Assembly: GCA_020686985.1 (NCBI GenBank)
Contig: JAJEPU010000006.1
Span: 36,987 to 100,986 of the forward strand
Source of the DNA: Brotaphodocola catenula
GTDB taxonomy: Bacteria; Bacillota; Clostridia; Lachnospirales; Lachnospiraceae
DNA: 64,000 bases
Reading direction: 5' to 3'
The position numbers and the translations under genes are program-made. The notes under the pieces are model-generated. The model worked only from the letters and a program-made list of their open reading frames with translations, made no database searches and was not told the origin of the DNA. This document shows, piece by piece, positions 17,474 through 27,476 of this stretch (position 1 is its first letter; every line of letters starts with the position of its first letter).

Positions 17474-19402
17474 TTAAATTGTCTCAAGATCTGCCATCCA
17501 GATGTTTCGGGAGGCATCACTCGGCATGCGCAGGTCTCCTCTCGGGGAAACAGCTACGGAACCGACCTTCGGTCCATCCGGCAGGCAGGAGCGCTTAAAC
17601 TGCTGTGCGAAGAAACGGCGATAGAACACATTGAGCCATTTCTTGATGAACTCTGCCTCATACTCCCCTGCAAATGCGCGAAGTGCCATGCGGTAAATCT
17701 TTGATGGCATATAGCCGAAACGAAGCACATAGTACAGGAAGAAATCATGCAGTTCATACGGTCCGACGAGATCTTCTGTCTTCTGGGAGATCACACCATC
17801 CTCCGGTGGAAGAAGCTCCGGGCTGACCGGCGTGTCAAGCACATCGAGAAGCACATCTCGGAGTTCTTTTTCTCCGCAGGTGTCTGCAAAGTAGCGAACG
17901 AGATGGCGGACGAGAGTCTTCGGAACGGATGCATTAACGCCGTACATCGACATGTGATCGCCGTTATAGGTCGCCCAGCCGAGGGCGAGCTCCGACATAT
18001 CGCCGGTACCGATGACGAGACCGCCGACCTGGTTTGCGGTATCCATGAGAACCTGGGTTCTCTCACGCGCCTGTCCGTTCTCGTAGGTAACATCGTGATT
18101 TTCCGGATTTTGACCAATATCGGAGAAATGCTGGTTTACGGATGCACGGATGTCAACTTCTTTTAATGTCGCGCCGAGCTTTTCGGTCATCCGGCAGGCA
18201 TTCTGGTACGTTCTGTCTGTCGTTCCAAAGCACGGCATCGTCACGGCATGGATCTGATTTCTCGGAATGTTTAAGAGGTCAAATGCGCGCGCAGTGACGA
18301 GCAGGGCAAGCGTCGAGTCAAGTCCGCCGGAAATTCCAAGCACGACATGCTTAGCTCCGGTGTGTTCCAGACGTTTTTTCAGACCCATTGCCTGAATCAT
18401 GAAGATCTCCTCACAGCGACGGCTTCTCTCCGACATATCGGACGGAACAAACGGACGGCTGTCGATATAGCGAAGAAGTTTCTCCTTCTGACATTGTTCC
18501 ATCTCCTCCGTGTTTAAAGAAAACTCAATCGTCTTATATCCGGTCTGATCCGGTGCCGGGCAGGTCGTTGTCTTTCTGCGCTCGGAGCGGAGACGCTCAA
18601 TGTCAAGATCTGCGTAGATTGCACTCGGCCGGAATCGCTTCGACTGCGCAAGGATCGTTCCATTCTCCGCAATGATATTGTGACCGCCGAATACGAGATC
18701 CTGAGTCGACTCTCCCTCTCCTGCATTTGCATAGACATATGCACTGAGAAGGCGGGCAGACTGACCGCTGATCAGCTCTCTGCGGTAGCTGTCCTTGCCG
18801 ACAACCTCATCACTCGCGGAACAGTTCGCAATCACCGTCGCTCCGGCAAGCATATGGCGGATGCTCGGCGGACACGGAACCCAGACATCCTCACAGAGCT
18901 CCGATGCAATCACAAGCTCCGGATGCTCCTTGCATGCAAACAGCAGGTTTGTTCCCATCGGGACTTCTCCGTCCTGCCATTTCGTCATCTCCGGAATCTG
19001 GTTGCCCGGCGTAAAATGACGACGCTCATAGAACTCTGAGTAGTTTGGCAGGTTGATCTTCGGAACGACACCGAGAAGTCTGCCATCGCAAATTGCTCCG
19101 GCTACGTTGTAGAGCTTTCCCCGATGCATCCACGGAAGTCCCACAAAAACAATCATGTTGAGTCCCTTTGTATAGGAAACAATCTTTCCAAGTTCTCCTC
19201 TTGCACCCTCAATCAGCGCATCCTGCAAAAACAGATCTCCGCAGGTATATCCCGTTAAACAAAGTTCCGGAAAGACCATGAGTCCAACACCCTGACTGTG
19301 TCCCTCCGAAATCAATTTACAAATTTCTTCCCGGTTATAGACCGGATCTGCCACCCGAATTTTCGGAGTGACAGCTGATACACGGAAAAAACCGTCCTTC
19401 AT
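17474..19402 (-). CDS. nadE: Glutamine-hydrolysing NAD+ synthase
   Basis: 642 residues, the long type. The N-terminal nitrilase-fold glutaminase has the Glu ([15 protein letters not shown]), Lys ([12 protein letters not shown]) and Cys ([10 protein letters not shown]) triad. The C-terminal ATP-pyrophosphatase domain has [15 protein letters not shown]. It amidates nicotinic acid adenine dinucleotide with glutamine-derived ammonia in the final step of NAD synthesis. Ribosome site AGGAGGAAAAAAAT. It is divergent from the Rrf2 regulator; a link between them is possible but not shown. Confidence 0.96.
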   Translation of the reverse strand: MKDGFFRVSAVTPKIRVADPVYNREEICKLISEGHSQGVGLMVFPELCLTGYTCGDLFLQDALIEGARGELGKIVSYTKGLNMIVFVGLPWMHRGKLYNVAGAICDGRLLGVVPKINLPNYSEFYERRHFTPGNQIPEMTKWQDGEVPMGTNLLFACKEHPELVIASELCEDVWVPCPPSIRHMLAGATVIANCSASDEVVGKDSYRRELISGQSARLLSAYVYANAGEGESTQDLVFGGHNIIAENGTILAQSKRFRPSAIYADLDIERLRSERRKTTTCPAPDQTGYKTIEFSLNTEEMEQCQKEKLLRYIDSRPFVPSDMSERSRRCEEIFMIQAMGLKKRLEHTGAKHVVLGISGGLDSTLALLVTARAFDLLNIPRNQIHAVTMPCFGTTDRTYQNACRMTEKLGATLKEVDIRASVNQHFSDIGQNPENHDVTYENGQARERTQVLMDTANQVGGLVIGTGDMSELALGWATYNGDHMSMYGVNASVPKTLVRHLVRYFADTCGEKELRDVLLDVLDTPVSPELLPPEDGVISQKTEDLVGPYELHDFFLYYVLRFGYMPSKIYRMALRAFAGEYEAEFIKKWLNVFYRRFFAQQFKRSCLPDGPKVGSVAVSPRGDLRMPSDASRNIWMADLETI

Positions 19403-19461
19403 ATTTTTTTCCTCCTATATATAATGGACAATCCCTCTTATGAACTCGATATAGTGAGTCG

Positions 19462-19470
19462 ATTATAGCA
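19462..19470 (-). promoter_or_regulatory. Extended -10 promoter of nadE
   Basis: On minus TGCTATAAT (extended -10) lies about 60 bases before the ATG; no clear -35 is seen. An imperfect palindrome, GACTCAC-TATA-TCGAGTTC, follows at about 19443-19461 and could be an operator. Confidence 0.5.
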
Positions 19471-19488
19471 TACTTTCCCGCTTTCTGG

Positions 19489-19517
19489 TTTACTTTTTGA
19501 GAATTATTTTGTACAAT
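19489..19517 (+). promoter_or_regulatory. Promoter of the Rrf2 regulator
   Basis: TTTACT (19489-19494), 17-base spacer, TACAAT (19512-19517). It faces away from the nadE promoter, leaving a leader of about 105 nt. Confidence 0.5.
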
Positions 19518-19630
19518 AAGGGTAATCTTGCATTGCTATTCAGAGATTTTCGCATTTTCTCAATAAAAAACGTGCAAAAGGAAGAGCAATCCAACAATGG
19601 GGAACTGAACTTCAAGGGAGCGAATAAAAA

Positions 19631-20062
19631 ATGAAAATTTCCACAAAAGGGCGTTATGCCCTCCGCATGATGATTGAATTTGGATTAAATCCAGACCAGT
19701 GCACAAAGATCAGTCAGGTTGCACAGCGTCAGGGGATCTCTGATAAATACCTCGAACAGATCGTGACACTGCTTCACCGCGCCGGTTATGTGCGCAGTAT
19801 CCGTGGTGCTCAGGGTGGTTATATGCTGACCAAGAAGCCGGAGGAATATACCGTCGGCATGATTCTTCGTCAGACAGAGGGAAGCCTCGCGCCAGTTGCC
19901 TGCCTCGACGACGACATCAACCAGTGCGAGAAGGCAGACCGCTGTGCGACTCTAACGGTCTGGCAACAGCTCAAGGACGCGATCGACCAGTGCGTTGACA
20001 GTGTGACGCTTGCAGATTTGATCGAAGAGCAGAAGCGCAAACCAGGATACAATCTGATGTAA
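19631..20062 (+). CDS. Rrf2-family regulator with IscR-like cysteines
   Basis: 143 residues. The winged helix-turn-helix (about 1-65) has the family start MKISTKGRYALRMMIEF, and the recognition region reads GISDKYLEQIVTLLHRAGYV. Three cysteines at 91, 99 and 105 lie in ACLDDDINQCEKADRC, the position where IscR-type members hold an Fe-S cluster; CymR-type members lack them. It is therefore likely a cluster-sensing repressor or activator, but no isc/suf genes are adjacent, so the regulon is unknown. Ribosome site AAGGGAGCGAATAAAAA. Confidence 0.88.
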   Translation: MKISTKGRYALRMMIEFGLNPDQCTKISQVAQRQGISDKYLEQIVTLLHRAGYVRSIRGAQGGYMLTKKPEEYTVGMILRQTEGSLAPVACLDDDINQCEKADRCATLTVWQQLKDAIDQCVDSVTLADLIEEQKRKPGYNLM

Positions 20063-20101
20063 CAGAAAAGATCCAGAAATCAATTAAAAAGCAATCAAAA
20101 A

Positions 20102-20165
20102 AGGACTTTCCAAACTCATGCTGAGGTGGCAACGTAATCACCTCAATACGGGAATGGGAAGTCCT
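20102..20165. terminator. Bidirectional terminator between the Rrf2 and Na/Pi genes
   Basis: AGGACTTTCC pairs with GGGAAGTCCT, and an inner stem TGAGGT/ACCTCA makes it branched. A-run on the left and CTCTCTT on the right suit both converging genes. Confidence 0.75.
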
Positions 20166-20171
20166 CTCTTA

Positions 20172-21896
20172 TTATGCCTGCTCTCCTGTGATCGACATGT
20201 TCTGCATCTCGTTGTTCTGATACAGTTTCTGGAAAGAGATGTTATCCATCGCTTCCTCGGAAATGCTGACGCAGTTATCCGCAATACGGTCAATGTTGTA
20301 AAGTAAATTAGAATATGCCTTTGTCAGATCAGAGGAGCATGCATTTTTTTCTACTCGAGACAGATGCGCCTTGTTGTTCTGCTTCTGCAATTTTCGGATA
20401 ATCTCTTTCTTCTCATAAACTTTTTCGACAATGTTCTTGTCTCCGTTTTCGATCGCTTCCATCGCACTCCTGAAAATCGTCTCAAGCGTATCAATTCCTG
20501 TCTCTAACTCCCGGCATGCATCCTGAGAAAAGACTCCACCCTTACTCTTGGAAAGCTGTGCGACCTCGCTGATCTCCTCACAGCGATCCGCGATTCGGTC
20601 CATGTTGTTGTTGATGTAGAGCAAACCCGAAGCCTGCTCCGACTGTTGCTGTGTCAGCGTACCGCTTGAAAACATTTTTACCATATAACTGCCGATCTGC
20701 TCCTGGAGTTTCTTTACCGCATGATGCATTTCTGTAAAATTCTGATAAGCAGTCTGAGGATCGTCCCCGATGAAAGAAAGTTTCATGCTGTCAATCATCC
20801 TGATCACGAACTCGGATACTCTTGTGATCTCCTCGGAGACCAGATACAGCGCTACGGTCGGCTGAGAAATTACACGGTTTTCGAGATATTTCGGCTCATA
20901 GGACTGAAGGTTCTGGCGATCCTGTCCCCGCACAAGGAAGGTGACAATCTTGACCATGACCGGGATCAACGGCAACCACACGAGCGTGCAGACAACATTA
21001 AACGTCGTATGCGCATTTGCAATCTGTCTGGAAATCACATCAAGCTCTGCACCCTTCGGGGAGATCAGGCGCACAAATCCTGCGAGCACCGGGATAAAGA
21101 ACAAAAAGACAATACTTCCGGTGATATTAAAAATGCTGTGTGCAAGTGCCGTTCTCTTTGCGTTTTTCGACTGTCCGATCGAAGCGAGAAGTGCCGTGAT
21201 CGTTGTGCCGATGTTGTCTCCAAGAAGAATCGGAATCGCGCCGGTCAGACCGATCACACTCGTCACTCCATCCGGTCCGGACTGGGACGCAAAATTCTGA
21301 AGAACCGCAATCGTCGCGGAACTGCTCTGTACAACAAGGGTCATTCCCGCACCGAGAAAGACGCCAAGCACCGGAAAATGCGAAACCTTTCCCATCATAT
21401 CGACAAAAAACGGGCTTCCTGCGAGCGGTTTCATGACCTCGCCCATGATCTCAATTCCCTCAAAAAGCAGACCAAACGAAAAGATTACCATGCCAATGTT
21501 TTTGATTTTTTCTTTTTTTCCGATAAAGTTTAACAGAAATCCAATAAAAATAATCGGGTAGATATAGTTACTGATCTTAAATGCCATAAGCTGTGCGGTC
21601 ATCGTCGTACCGATATTCGCACCAAAGATGACGGAGATCGCCTGTGGCAGACTCATAAGTCCGGCACTCACAAAACCAATCACCATAACTGTCGTTGCAG
21701 AACTGCTCTGAAGAACTGCGGTGACCAGAGCTCCAGCGAGCGCTCCCATAACTGCATTTCTTGTAAGGAAACTAAGGATCTTCTTCATTCCCTCTCCTGC
21801 GGCCTTCTGAAGTGCATCGCTCATGCTGTTCATTCCATACAGAAACAGTGCAAGACCACCGATCAGACCAAAAAAGATCTTTACATTCTCATTCAT
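20172..21896 (-). CDS. Na+/phosphate cotransporter family protein with PhoU-like domain
   Basis: 574 residues. Two inverted Na/Pi repeats carry the hallmark QSSSAT (near residue 65 and again near 190) among about eight membrane helices. The C-terminal part (about 345-560) is a helical PhoU-like cytoplasmic domain (KLQEQIGSYMVKMF, RIADRCEEISEVAQL, RIADNCVSISEEAM). It likely imports phosphate with sodium, or senses it. It stands alone between two terminators. Similar bacterial proteins are annotated NptA/YjbB-like; the exact substrate is inferred. Confidence 0.88.
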   Translation of the reverse strand: MNENVKIFFGLIGGLALFLYGMNSMSDALQKAAGEGMKKILSFLTRNAVMGALAGALVTAVLQSSSATTVMVIGFVSAGLMSLPQAISVIFGANIGTTMTAQLMAFKISNYIYPIIFIGFLLNFIGKKEKIKNIGMVIFSFGLLFEGIEIMGEVMKPLAGSPFFVDMMGKVSHFPVLGVFLGAGMTLVVQSSSATIAVLQNFASQSGPDGVTSVIGLTGAIPILLGDNIGTTITALLASIGQSKNAKRTALAHSIFNITGSIVFLFFIPVLAGFVRLISPKGAELDVISRQIANAHTTFNVVCTLVWLPLIPVMVKIVTFLVRGQDRQNLQSYEPKYLENRVISQPTVALYLVSEEITRVSEFVIRMIDSMKLSFIGDDPQTAYQNFTEMHHAVKKLQEQIGSYMVKMFSSGTLTQQQSEQASGLLYINNNMDRIADRCEEISEVAQLSKSKGGVFSQDACRELETGIDTLETIFRSAMEAIENGDKNIVEKVYEKKEIIRKLQKQNNKAHLSRVEKNACSSDLTKAYSNLLYNIDRIADNCVSISEEAMDNISFQKLYQNNEMQNMSITGEQA

Positions 21897-22063
21897 TTTC
21901 GCTTCTCCTTTGTGAAAATTTCCTTTTCTTCCATTTCTTCTTCATTTATGCTCATCATGTTTGTTGAGATAAATATAATTGGTCATGAAAAATCCTCGGT
22001 TAAAGCGAAGTTAAATCCATGTAAAATTTTGGTCTTTTTCTGCCTTGATTTGCTAAAATTATG

Positions 22064-22124
22064 TAAAAAAACGACCCATATACGAAATTCCTTAAGTGAT
22101 CCTCTCGTATACAGGTCGTTTTTC
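22064..22124 (-). terminator. Terminator downstream of pflA
   Basis: AAAAAACGACC and TATACGA pair with TCGTATA and GGTCGTTTTT. U-runs are present on both strands, so it can stop pflA transcripts and anything from the plus side. Confidence 0.8.
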
Positions 22125-22222
22125 CTATTAATTTCTTATTTTATTTCGTCCATTTCTTGTCTTGTTTCTGCAACCAATTCCAGTTCTTCGATCCGTTTGT
22201 TTCGCTCAGTTCATTCCGTTTC

Positions 22223-22987
22223 TCAGTCGTTGTGCACCAGAATCTGCTCCGCAAGCGCAGTCTGCTCCTTCGTCGGAGTCGGCACCCCGTCGAGCGGATA
22301 GCTGATTCCGAGTTTCTGCCATTTTGCAAGACCGAGTGTGTGGTACGGAAGAACCTCAACCCTCTTTACAGTCTTGAGCTCCTTGATCAGCGCGTCAAGC
22401 TCATGCAGTCCCTGCTCGTCATCGGTGATTCCCGGAACAAGGACATGGCGAATCCACATATCTTTTCCGATCTCAGACAGGTATTTTGCCATCTGGACAA
22501 TGTTTGCGTTGTCCCAGCCAGTCAGCTCCTTGTGCTTTGCCGGGTCGATCTCCTTGAAGTCAAGCATCACGAGATCCGTGTTCTTCATCAGCTCATTGAA
22601 CTTGGACAGAAACGGCTCTTCCATCGTAAACGGATTTCCTGCGGTATCTAAAACCGTGTTGACTCCATGCTGTTTTGCAATCTTAAAGAACTCATTCATG
22701 AAATCAACCTGAAGAAGAGGCTCGCCACCGCTGACCGTGATTCCGCCGTCTTTTCCCCAGTAGTTCTTGTAGCGATATGCACGCTTGAAGAGATCCTGAG
22801 GTGTCCACTCCTCACCGCCCTCAAGTGCCCAGGTCTCCGGATTATGGCAGTACTTACATCTCATCCGGCATCCCTGCACAAAGATAACGAAACGCACGCC
22901 CGGTCCGTCCACAAGACCAAAGGTTTCAAGGGAATTGATATGTCCCACGACTTTCTCCGTTTTCTGCATCATTTCTGTGTTGCTCAT
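22223..22987 (-). CDS. pflA: Pyruvate formate-lyase activating enzyme
   Basis: 254 residues. A radical SAM enzyme that makes the glycyl radical on PflB under anoxia. The cluster cysteines are in CRMRCKYCHNP, the SAM-binding GGE in VSGGEPLLQ, and the N-terminal SLETFGLVDGPGVRFVIF is typical. The start has GGAGGAATAGACAC. It lies 367 bases after pflB, separated by a strong terminator and an AT-rich stretch, so it can be expressed apart from pflB. Confidence 0.95.
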   Translation of the reverse strand: MSNTEMMQKTEKVVGHINSLETFGLVDGPGVRFVIFVQGCRMRCKYCHNPETWALEGGEEWTPQDLFKRAYRYKNYWGKDGGITVSGGEPLLQVDFMNEFFKIAKQHGVNTVLDTAGNPFTMEEPFLSKFNELMKNTDLVMLDFKEIDPAKHKELTGWDNANIVQMAKYLSEIGKDMWIRHVLVPGITDDEQGLHELDALIKELKTVKRVEVLPYHTLGLAKWQKLGISYPLDGVPTPTKEQTALAEQILVHND

Positions 22988-23039
22988 GTGTCTATTCCTC
23001 CAAAAAATCCATCATTCAAAATTCACTGAATAGTTGCAT

Positions 23040-23195
23040 TTATTTCTATTATATATACATTTCACTATATATACACCTCATATATATACAAATCGTGCCT
23101 ATATTTTATATCTTTATACAATTTATATTTATACATTTTTTATGTATATATTGTATATTATCGTATATATATTGAAATGTATACATTATGCATGC
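23040..23195. other. Extremely AT-rich alternating TA spacer between pflB and pflA
   Basis: About 150 bases consist almost only of A and T with many TATATA and TGTATA runs, including several TATAAT-like boxes on minus (for example TATATAATAG near 23045). It may hold the pflA promoter(s), be easily melted DNA, or be a decayed spacer. No gene is seen. Confidence 0.5.
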
Positions 23196-23265
23196 ATCGA
23201 CTTCAACACGATTCCCGCTTTTCTTCACATCCAGATGCAGGAAGAAAAACGCTTCCTTTAGAAAC

Positions 23266-23309
23266 AAAACGCCGGTTTCCGGCGGGAAAACTCCCGCCGG
23301 AAGCCGGCG
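23266..23309 (-). terminator. Strong terminator of pflB
   Basis: CGCCGG and TTCCGGCGGG pair almost perfectly with CCCGCCGGAA and CCGGCG around AAAACT. On minus TTTTGTTTCT follows. This GC-rich stem is one of the strongest in the window. Confidence 0.9.
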
Positions 23310-23354
23310 CCTGTAAAGGCCGGACGGTCATTCCGTTCCGAATCCAAGTAAAAA

Positions 23355-25607
23355 TTACATCGTAGCGTGGCAGGTTCTGGAGATAACATCCATCTGCTGC
23401 TCTCTGGTCAGGTCGATGAACTTTACAGCGTAACCAGATACACGGATGGTGAAGTTTGCGTACTCCTCCTTCTCCGGATGCTCCATAGCATCGATCAGCT
23501 TCTCAGTACCGAATACGTTTACGTTCAGGTGATGAGCGCCCTGATCGAAGTATCCATCCATAACCTGTACCAGGTTGTCGATACGCTCCTGCTCGCTGTG
23601 ACCAAGTGCGTCCGGGTTGATGGTCTGGGTGTTGGAGATACCATCCAGTGCCCACTCGTACGGCAGCTTAGCAACGGAGTTCAGGGAAGCCAGCAGACCG
23701 CTCTGCTCTGCGCCGTAGGACGGGTTAGCACCCGGGGATAACGGCTCGCCTGCTCTTCTTCCGTCTGGCATGTTACCGGTTGCCTTACCATATACAACGT
23801 TAGAAGTAATGGTCAGGATAGAGGTAGTAGCCTCGGAATCACGATAGGTGTGACGCTTCTTCAGCTTCTCTAAGAAGGTCTTTAACAGCCATACAGCAAT
23901 GTCATCTGCACGGTCATCATCGTTACCATAACGCGGGAAGTCGCCCTCGGTCTCGAAGTCCATGATCATGCCTTCCTCATCACGGATAGCCTTAACCTTA
24001 GCGTACTTGATTGCGCTCAGGGAGTCTACTACATGAGAGAATCCAGCGATACCAGTTGCGAAGGTTCTGCGTACATCGGTATCGATCAGAGCCATCTCAG
24101 CTGCCTCGTAGTAGTACTTGTCATGCATGTACTGGATCAGGTTCAGGGTATTTACATACAGACCTGCCAGCCAATCCATCATAACGTCGTACTTCTTGAT
24201 AACCTCATCGTAATCAAGATACTCGGAGGTGATCGGTCTTAACTCCGGACCAACCTGCTCTCTGCTCTTCATGTCGCGTCCGCCGTTCATAGCGTACAGC
24301 AGGCACTTAGCCAGGTTTGCACGTGCGCCGAAGAACTGCATCTCTTTACCAGTCTGAGTAGCAGATACGCAGCAGCAGATGGAGTAATCATCGCCCCATA
24401 CCGGCTTCATAACGTCATCGTTCTCGTACTGAACAGAGCTGCTCTTGATGGAGATATCTGCTGCATACTTCTTGAAGTTGGTCGGGAGCTTGGAGGAGTA
24501 CAGAACAGTCATGTTCGGCTCCGGGCTCGGTCCCATGTTCTCTAAGGTGTGCAGGAAACGGAAATCGTTCTTGGTTACCATGGAACGACCGTCTACGCCG
24601 ATACCACCAACTTCCAGGGTTGCCCATACCGGGTCTCCGGAGAACAGCTGGTTGTAGGACGGGATTCTTGCGAACTTAACCATACGGAACTTCATTACCA
24701 GATGGTCGATCAGCTCCTGAGCCTGCTCCTCGGTAAGGGTACCGTTCTCAAGATCTCTCTCGATATAGATATCAAGGAAGGTAGAGATACGACCAACGCT
24801 CATTGCAGCACCGTTCTGGGTCTTAACTGCTGCAAGGTATCCAAAGTACAGCCACTGAACTGCTTCCTTTGCGTTCTTAGCCGGCTGAGAAATGTCATAG
24901 CCGTAGGACTGAGCCATAACCTTCATCTCTTTCAGAGCCTTGATCTGCATGGACAGCTCTTCTCTCTGACGGATTACATCATCAACCATGGTGCCATCTC
25001 CGCAGTTAGCGAAGTCGTTCTGCTTCTCCTGGATCAGGAAATCGATACCGTACAGAGCAACACGACGGTAGTCGCCTACGATACGTCCACGACCATAGGT
25101 ATCCGGAAGTCCGGTAATGATCTTGTTGTGACGAGCTTTCTTCATCTCTGGAGTGTAAGCATCAAATACGCCCTGGTTATGAGTGCGGGTGTACTCGGTG
25201 AAGATCTTGTGCAGTTCCGGATCCGGCTCGTAACCGTAGTTCTGGCAAGCCTGCTCAGCCATCTTGATACCGCCGTACGGCATGAATGCTCTCTTTAACG
25301 GCTTATCGGTCTGAAGACCAACAACCTGCTCAAGGTCCTTATCAGCCTCGCTGATGTAACCCGGATTATGGGAGGTGATACCGGAAACGATGTGAGTATC
25401 CATATCCAGAACGCCACCCTTAGCACGCTCCTCTTTCTGCAGTCCCTGAAGAATTCCCCACAGCTTGTCGGTAGCCTGGGTCGGGCCAGCCAGGAATTTC
25501 TCATCACCATCATACGGCTTGTAGTTAGCCTGAATGAAGTCTCTTACATTAACTTCCTCTTTCCAGAGACGGCCGTTAAAGCCTTCCCACTGATCAACGT
25601 GCATCAT
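23355..25607 (-). CDS. pflB: Pyruvate formate-lyase (formate acetyltransferase)
   Basis: 750 residues. It converts pyruvate and CoA to acetyl-CoA and formate in anaerobic fermentation. The active-site cysteines lie in [20 protein letters not shown] near residue 410, and the glycyl radical site in [12 protein letters not shown] near 724 of the C terminus. The length matches E. coli PflB. Ribosome site AAAGGAGGACTGCATTT. It is oxygen-sensitive and activated by PflA encoded downstream. Confidence 0.97.
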   Translation of the reverse strand: MMHVDQWEGFNGRLWKEEVNVRDFIQANYKPYDGDEKFLAGPTQATDKLWGILQGLQKEERAKGGVLDMDTHIVSGITSHNPGYISEADKDLEQVVGLQTDKPLKRAFMPYGGIKMAEQACQNYGYEPDPELHKIFTEYTRTHNQGVFDAYTPEMKKARHNKIITGLPDTYGRGRIVGDYRRVALYGIDFLIQEKQNDFANCGDGTMVDDVIRQREELSMQIKALKEMKVMAQSYGYDISQPAKNAKEAVQWLYFGYLAAVKTQNGAAMSVGRISTFLDIYIERDLENGTLTEEQAQELIDHLVMKFRMVKFARIPSYNQLFSGDPVWATLEVGGIGVDGRSMVTKNDFRFLHTLENMGPSPEPNMTVLYSSKLPTNFKKYAADISIKSSSVQYENDDVMKPVWGDDYSICCCVSATQTGKEMQFFGARANLAKCLLYAMNGGRDMKSREQVGPELRPITSEYLDYDEVIKKYDVMMDWLAGLYVNTLNLIQYMHDKYYYEAAEMALIDTDVRRTFATGIAGFSHVVDSLSAIKYAKVKAIRDEEGMIMDFETEGDFPRYGNDDDRADDIAVWLLKTFLEKLKKRHTYRDSEATTSILTITSNVVYGKATGNMPDGRRAGEPLSPGANPSYGAEQSGLLASLNSVAKLPYEWALDGISNTQTINPDALGHSEQERIDNLVQVMDGYFDQGAHHLNVNVFGTEKLIDAMEHPEKEEYANFTIRVSGYAVKFIDLTREQQMDVISRTCHATM

Positions 25608-25667
25608 AAATGCAGTCCTCCTTTAAAAATGTTTAAAAATTCATTGGGTCATTAAGTTATCGTTATT

Positions 25668-25717
25668 TTGTTCACATTTGACAATCAGTATCATAACATA
25701 AATTTTTGAAAACACAA
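25668..25717 (-). promoter_or_regulatory. pflB promoter with a redox-operator-like palindrome
   Basis: On minus: TTGTGT (25717-25712), 16-base spacer, TATGAT (25695-25690). Directly after it TTGTCAAATGTGAACAA (25684-25668) has TTGT/ACAA ends like the Rex (NADH-sensing repressor) box, but is one base shorter than the usual 18-mer. Occupation there would block transcription. The promoter is fairly sure; the regulator is a guess. Confidence 0.5.
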
Positions 25718-25824
25718 GCGCCTTATTCATAATTTTTCTCATGTTTGTTAGAAAGTACACAACCCTTGTATTTATTAGGATACATGTCCGAATTTTCTAT
25801 CAAAAAGTGATAATTTCCCGTCTT

Positions 25825-25870
25825 TTCGAGCATTCTCGAACTGGATTCAGACGGACTTTTATGCTAAAAT
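25825..25870 (+). promoter_or_regulatory. Promoter and palindromic operator for the GltD-like gene
   Basis: A perfect palindrome TTCGAGCATTCTCGAA (25825-25840) abuts TGGATT (-35), followed after 17 bases by an extended -10, TGCTAAAAT (ending 25870). The position suits an activator or a repressor. Confidence 0.45.
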
Positions 25871-25905
25871 GGATACAACTTGTTACATTAAAGGAGGATT
25901 TTTCT

Positions 25906-27204
25906 ATGGCACTTCACGTTATGGATGAAGCAAACCGCTGTCTGGGATGTAAAGTCCCCCAGTGTCGGAAAGGATGTCCGATTTCCACCCCGATTCCGGA
26001 TGTCATCCGCTTACTCAAAGATAATAAACTTGACGAAGCCGGCAGAATTCTTTTTGAGAACAACCCGCTGACAACGGTTTGCAGTCTCGTCTGCAACCAC
26101 GAAAATCAGTGTGAGGGACACTGTGTTCTCGGACGAAAAGGCGCACCGGTTCATTTCTCCACAATTGAAAGCTATATTTCGAGTACCTATGCATCAAAGA
26201 TGACAGCCGGTCCGAGCCCATCAAACGGAATCAAAGCTGCAATCATCGGTTCCGGTCCTGCGGGTCTGACAATCGCAGTCATCCTCTCCCGCTACGGCTA
26301 CGATGTCACAATCTTTGAGGGCAAGGACAAGATCGGCGGTGTCCTCCGCTACGGTATCCCGGAATTCCGTCTGCCAAAGACTGTCCTCGAAGATTTTAAG
26401 TACCGTCACATTGATCTCAAAGGCATTAAATTCCGCCCGAATACCCACATCGGCGGTGCAATCGGCATCGATGACCTCTTTCGCGACGGTTACAAGGCAA
26501 TCTTCGTCGGCACCGGCGTCTGGAAGCCGAATGCCCTCCACATCAAGGGCGAAACATTCGGAAATGTCCACTTCGGTATCAACTACTTAAATAATCCGGA
26601 CAGCTACCGCCTCGGTGAGCGCGTGATTGTCATCGGTGCCGGAAATGCCGCAATGGATGTCGCAAGAACTGCCCTCCGAAAAGGAGTCCGCGAGCTGACC
26701 TGTTTCTCTATCACAAAAGAGGTCGCAGCGAGCAAGCACGAGTTCAGCTACGCCCAGCTTGAGGGTGTCCAGTTTGAATTCAACAAGAAGCCGGTTGAGA
26801 TCAAGGACAACGGCGTGATCTTTGAGGACATCGAGGAAGCTGAGGACGGCACACTGACCGTCATTCCGGGAAGCGAAACCTTCTACCCGGCAGACAGTGT
26901 GATCATCTCAATCAGCCAGGGACCGCAGAACCGAATCGTCACCACAACGACCGGACTTGACGCAGACCGCCGTGGTCTTCTCGTCGCAGACGACACCGGT
27001 CACACGACCCGCCCGGGAATCTTCGCCTCCGGCGATGTCGTAAATGGCGCACGAACCGTTGTCGAGGCAGTCGCCCACTCGAAGGTTGTCGCAGAGTCCA
27101 TGCACCGCTACATACAAAACCTCGTTCACGGCGGGACACCGAAAGAAGCCTTTGCCGACAGCGAGGGGAACAAGCAGGAAACAACACCGACAAATGCAAA
27201 CTAG
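25906..27204 (+). CDS. Stand-alone GltD-like NAD(P)-dependent oxidoreductase
   Basis: 432 residues. ATG at 25906 follows a textbook AAAGGAGGATTTTTCT. The N-terminal Fe-S domain has RCLGCKVPQCRKGCPIS and CSLVCNHENQCEGHCVLG. FAD-binding GSGPAGLTIAVILSRYG (near residue 113) and NAD(P)-binding GAGNAAMDVARTALRKG follow. The C-terminal FASGDVVNGARTVVEAVAHSK closes the flavoprotein fold. It resembles the glutamate synthase beta subunit and NfnB/sulfide dehydrogenase alpha chains, but no partner (GltB or NfnA-type) is adjacent, so its electron acceptor is unknown. The real gltD lies at 1150-2637 and is clearly different. Confidence 0.88.
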   Translation: MALHVMDEANRCLGCKVPQCRKGCPISTPIPDVIRLLKDNKLDEAGRILFENNPLTTVCSLVCNHENQCEGHCVLGRKGAPVHFSTIESYISSTYASKMTAGPSPSNGIKAAIIGSGPAGLTIAVILSRYGYDVTIFEGKDKIGGVLRYGIPEFRLPKTVLEDFKYRHIDLKGIKFRPNTHIGGAIGIDDLFRDGYKAIFVGTGVWKPNALHIKGETFGNVHFGINYLNNPDSYRLGERVIVIGAGNAAMDVARTALRKGVRELTCFSITKEVAASKHEFSYAQLEGVQFEFNKKPVEIKDNGVIFEDIEEAEDGTLTVIPGSETFYPADSVIISISQGPQNRIVTTTTGLDADRRGLLVADDTGHTTRPGIFASGDVVNGARTVVEAVAHSKVVAESMHRYIQNLVHGGTPKEAFADSEGNKQETTPTNAN

Positions 27205-27345
27205 CACAAACTGGTAACCACTATCGGCGAACCGGCGACAACGCATCACAGATAATGAATCATAGCTAACGGATTATCGCTAACGAATCACGGATACACA
27301 AAATACGCAATTTCCTATGATGCAAAAGAAAAAAAATATGATACA

Positions 27346-27410
27346 AAAAAAGAGCGTTGGAAGAAAATGAGTTTGTCTTCTCACTTCATTCTTCCCATCG
27401 CTCTTTCTTT
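27346..27410. terminator. Bidirectional terminator, 27 kb
   Basis: AAAGAGCG, GGAAGAA and TGAG pair with CTCA, TTCTTCC and CGCTCTTT over about 25 bp, flanked by A-run and T-run. It separates the convergent GltD-like gene and the ABC exporter operon. Confidence 0.85.
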
Positions 27411-27476
27411 TATGCGTAATTAACTCACATGATCCTGTTTCTGTATTTTACAACTTATCGCTTGATTTTTGTGCTT

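Noticed and set aside
23024..23036. ACTGAATAGTT near pflA, identical to the end of the MITE-like element
   Set aside because: Only 11 bases match, and no second end or duplication is visible.
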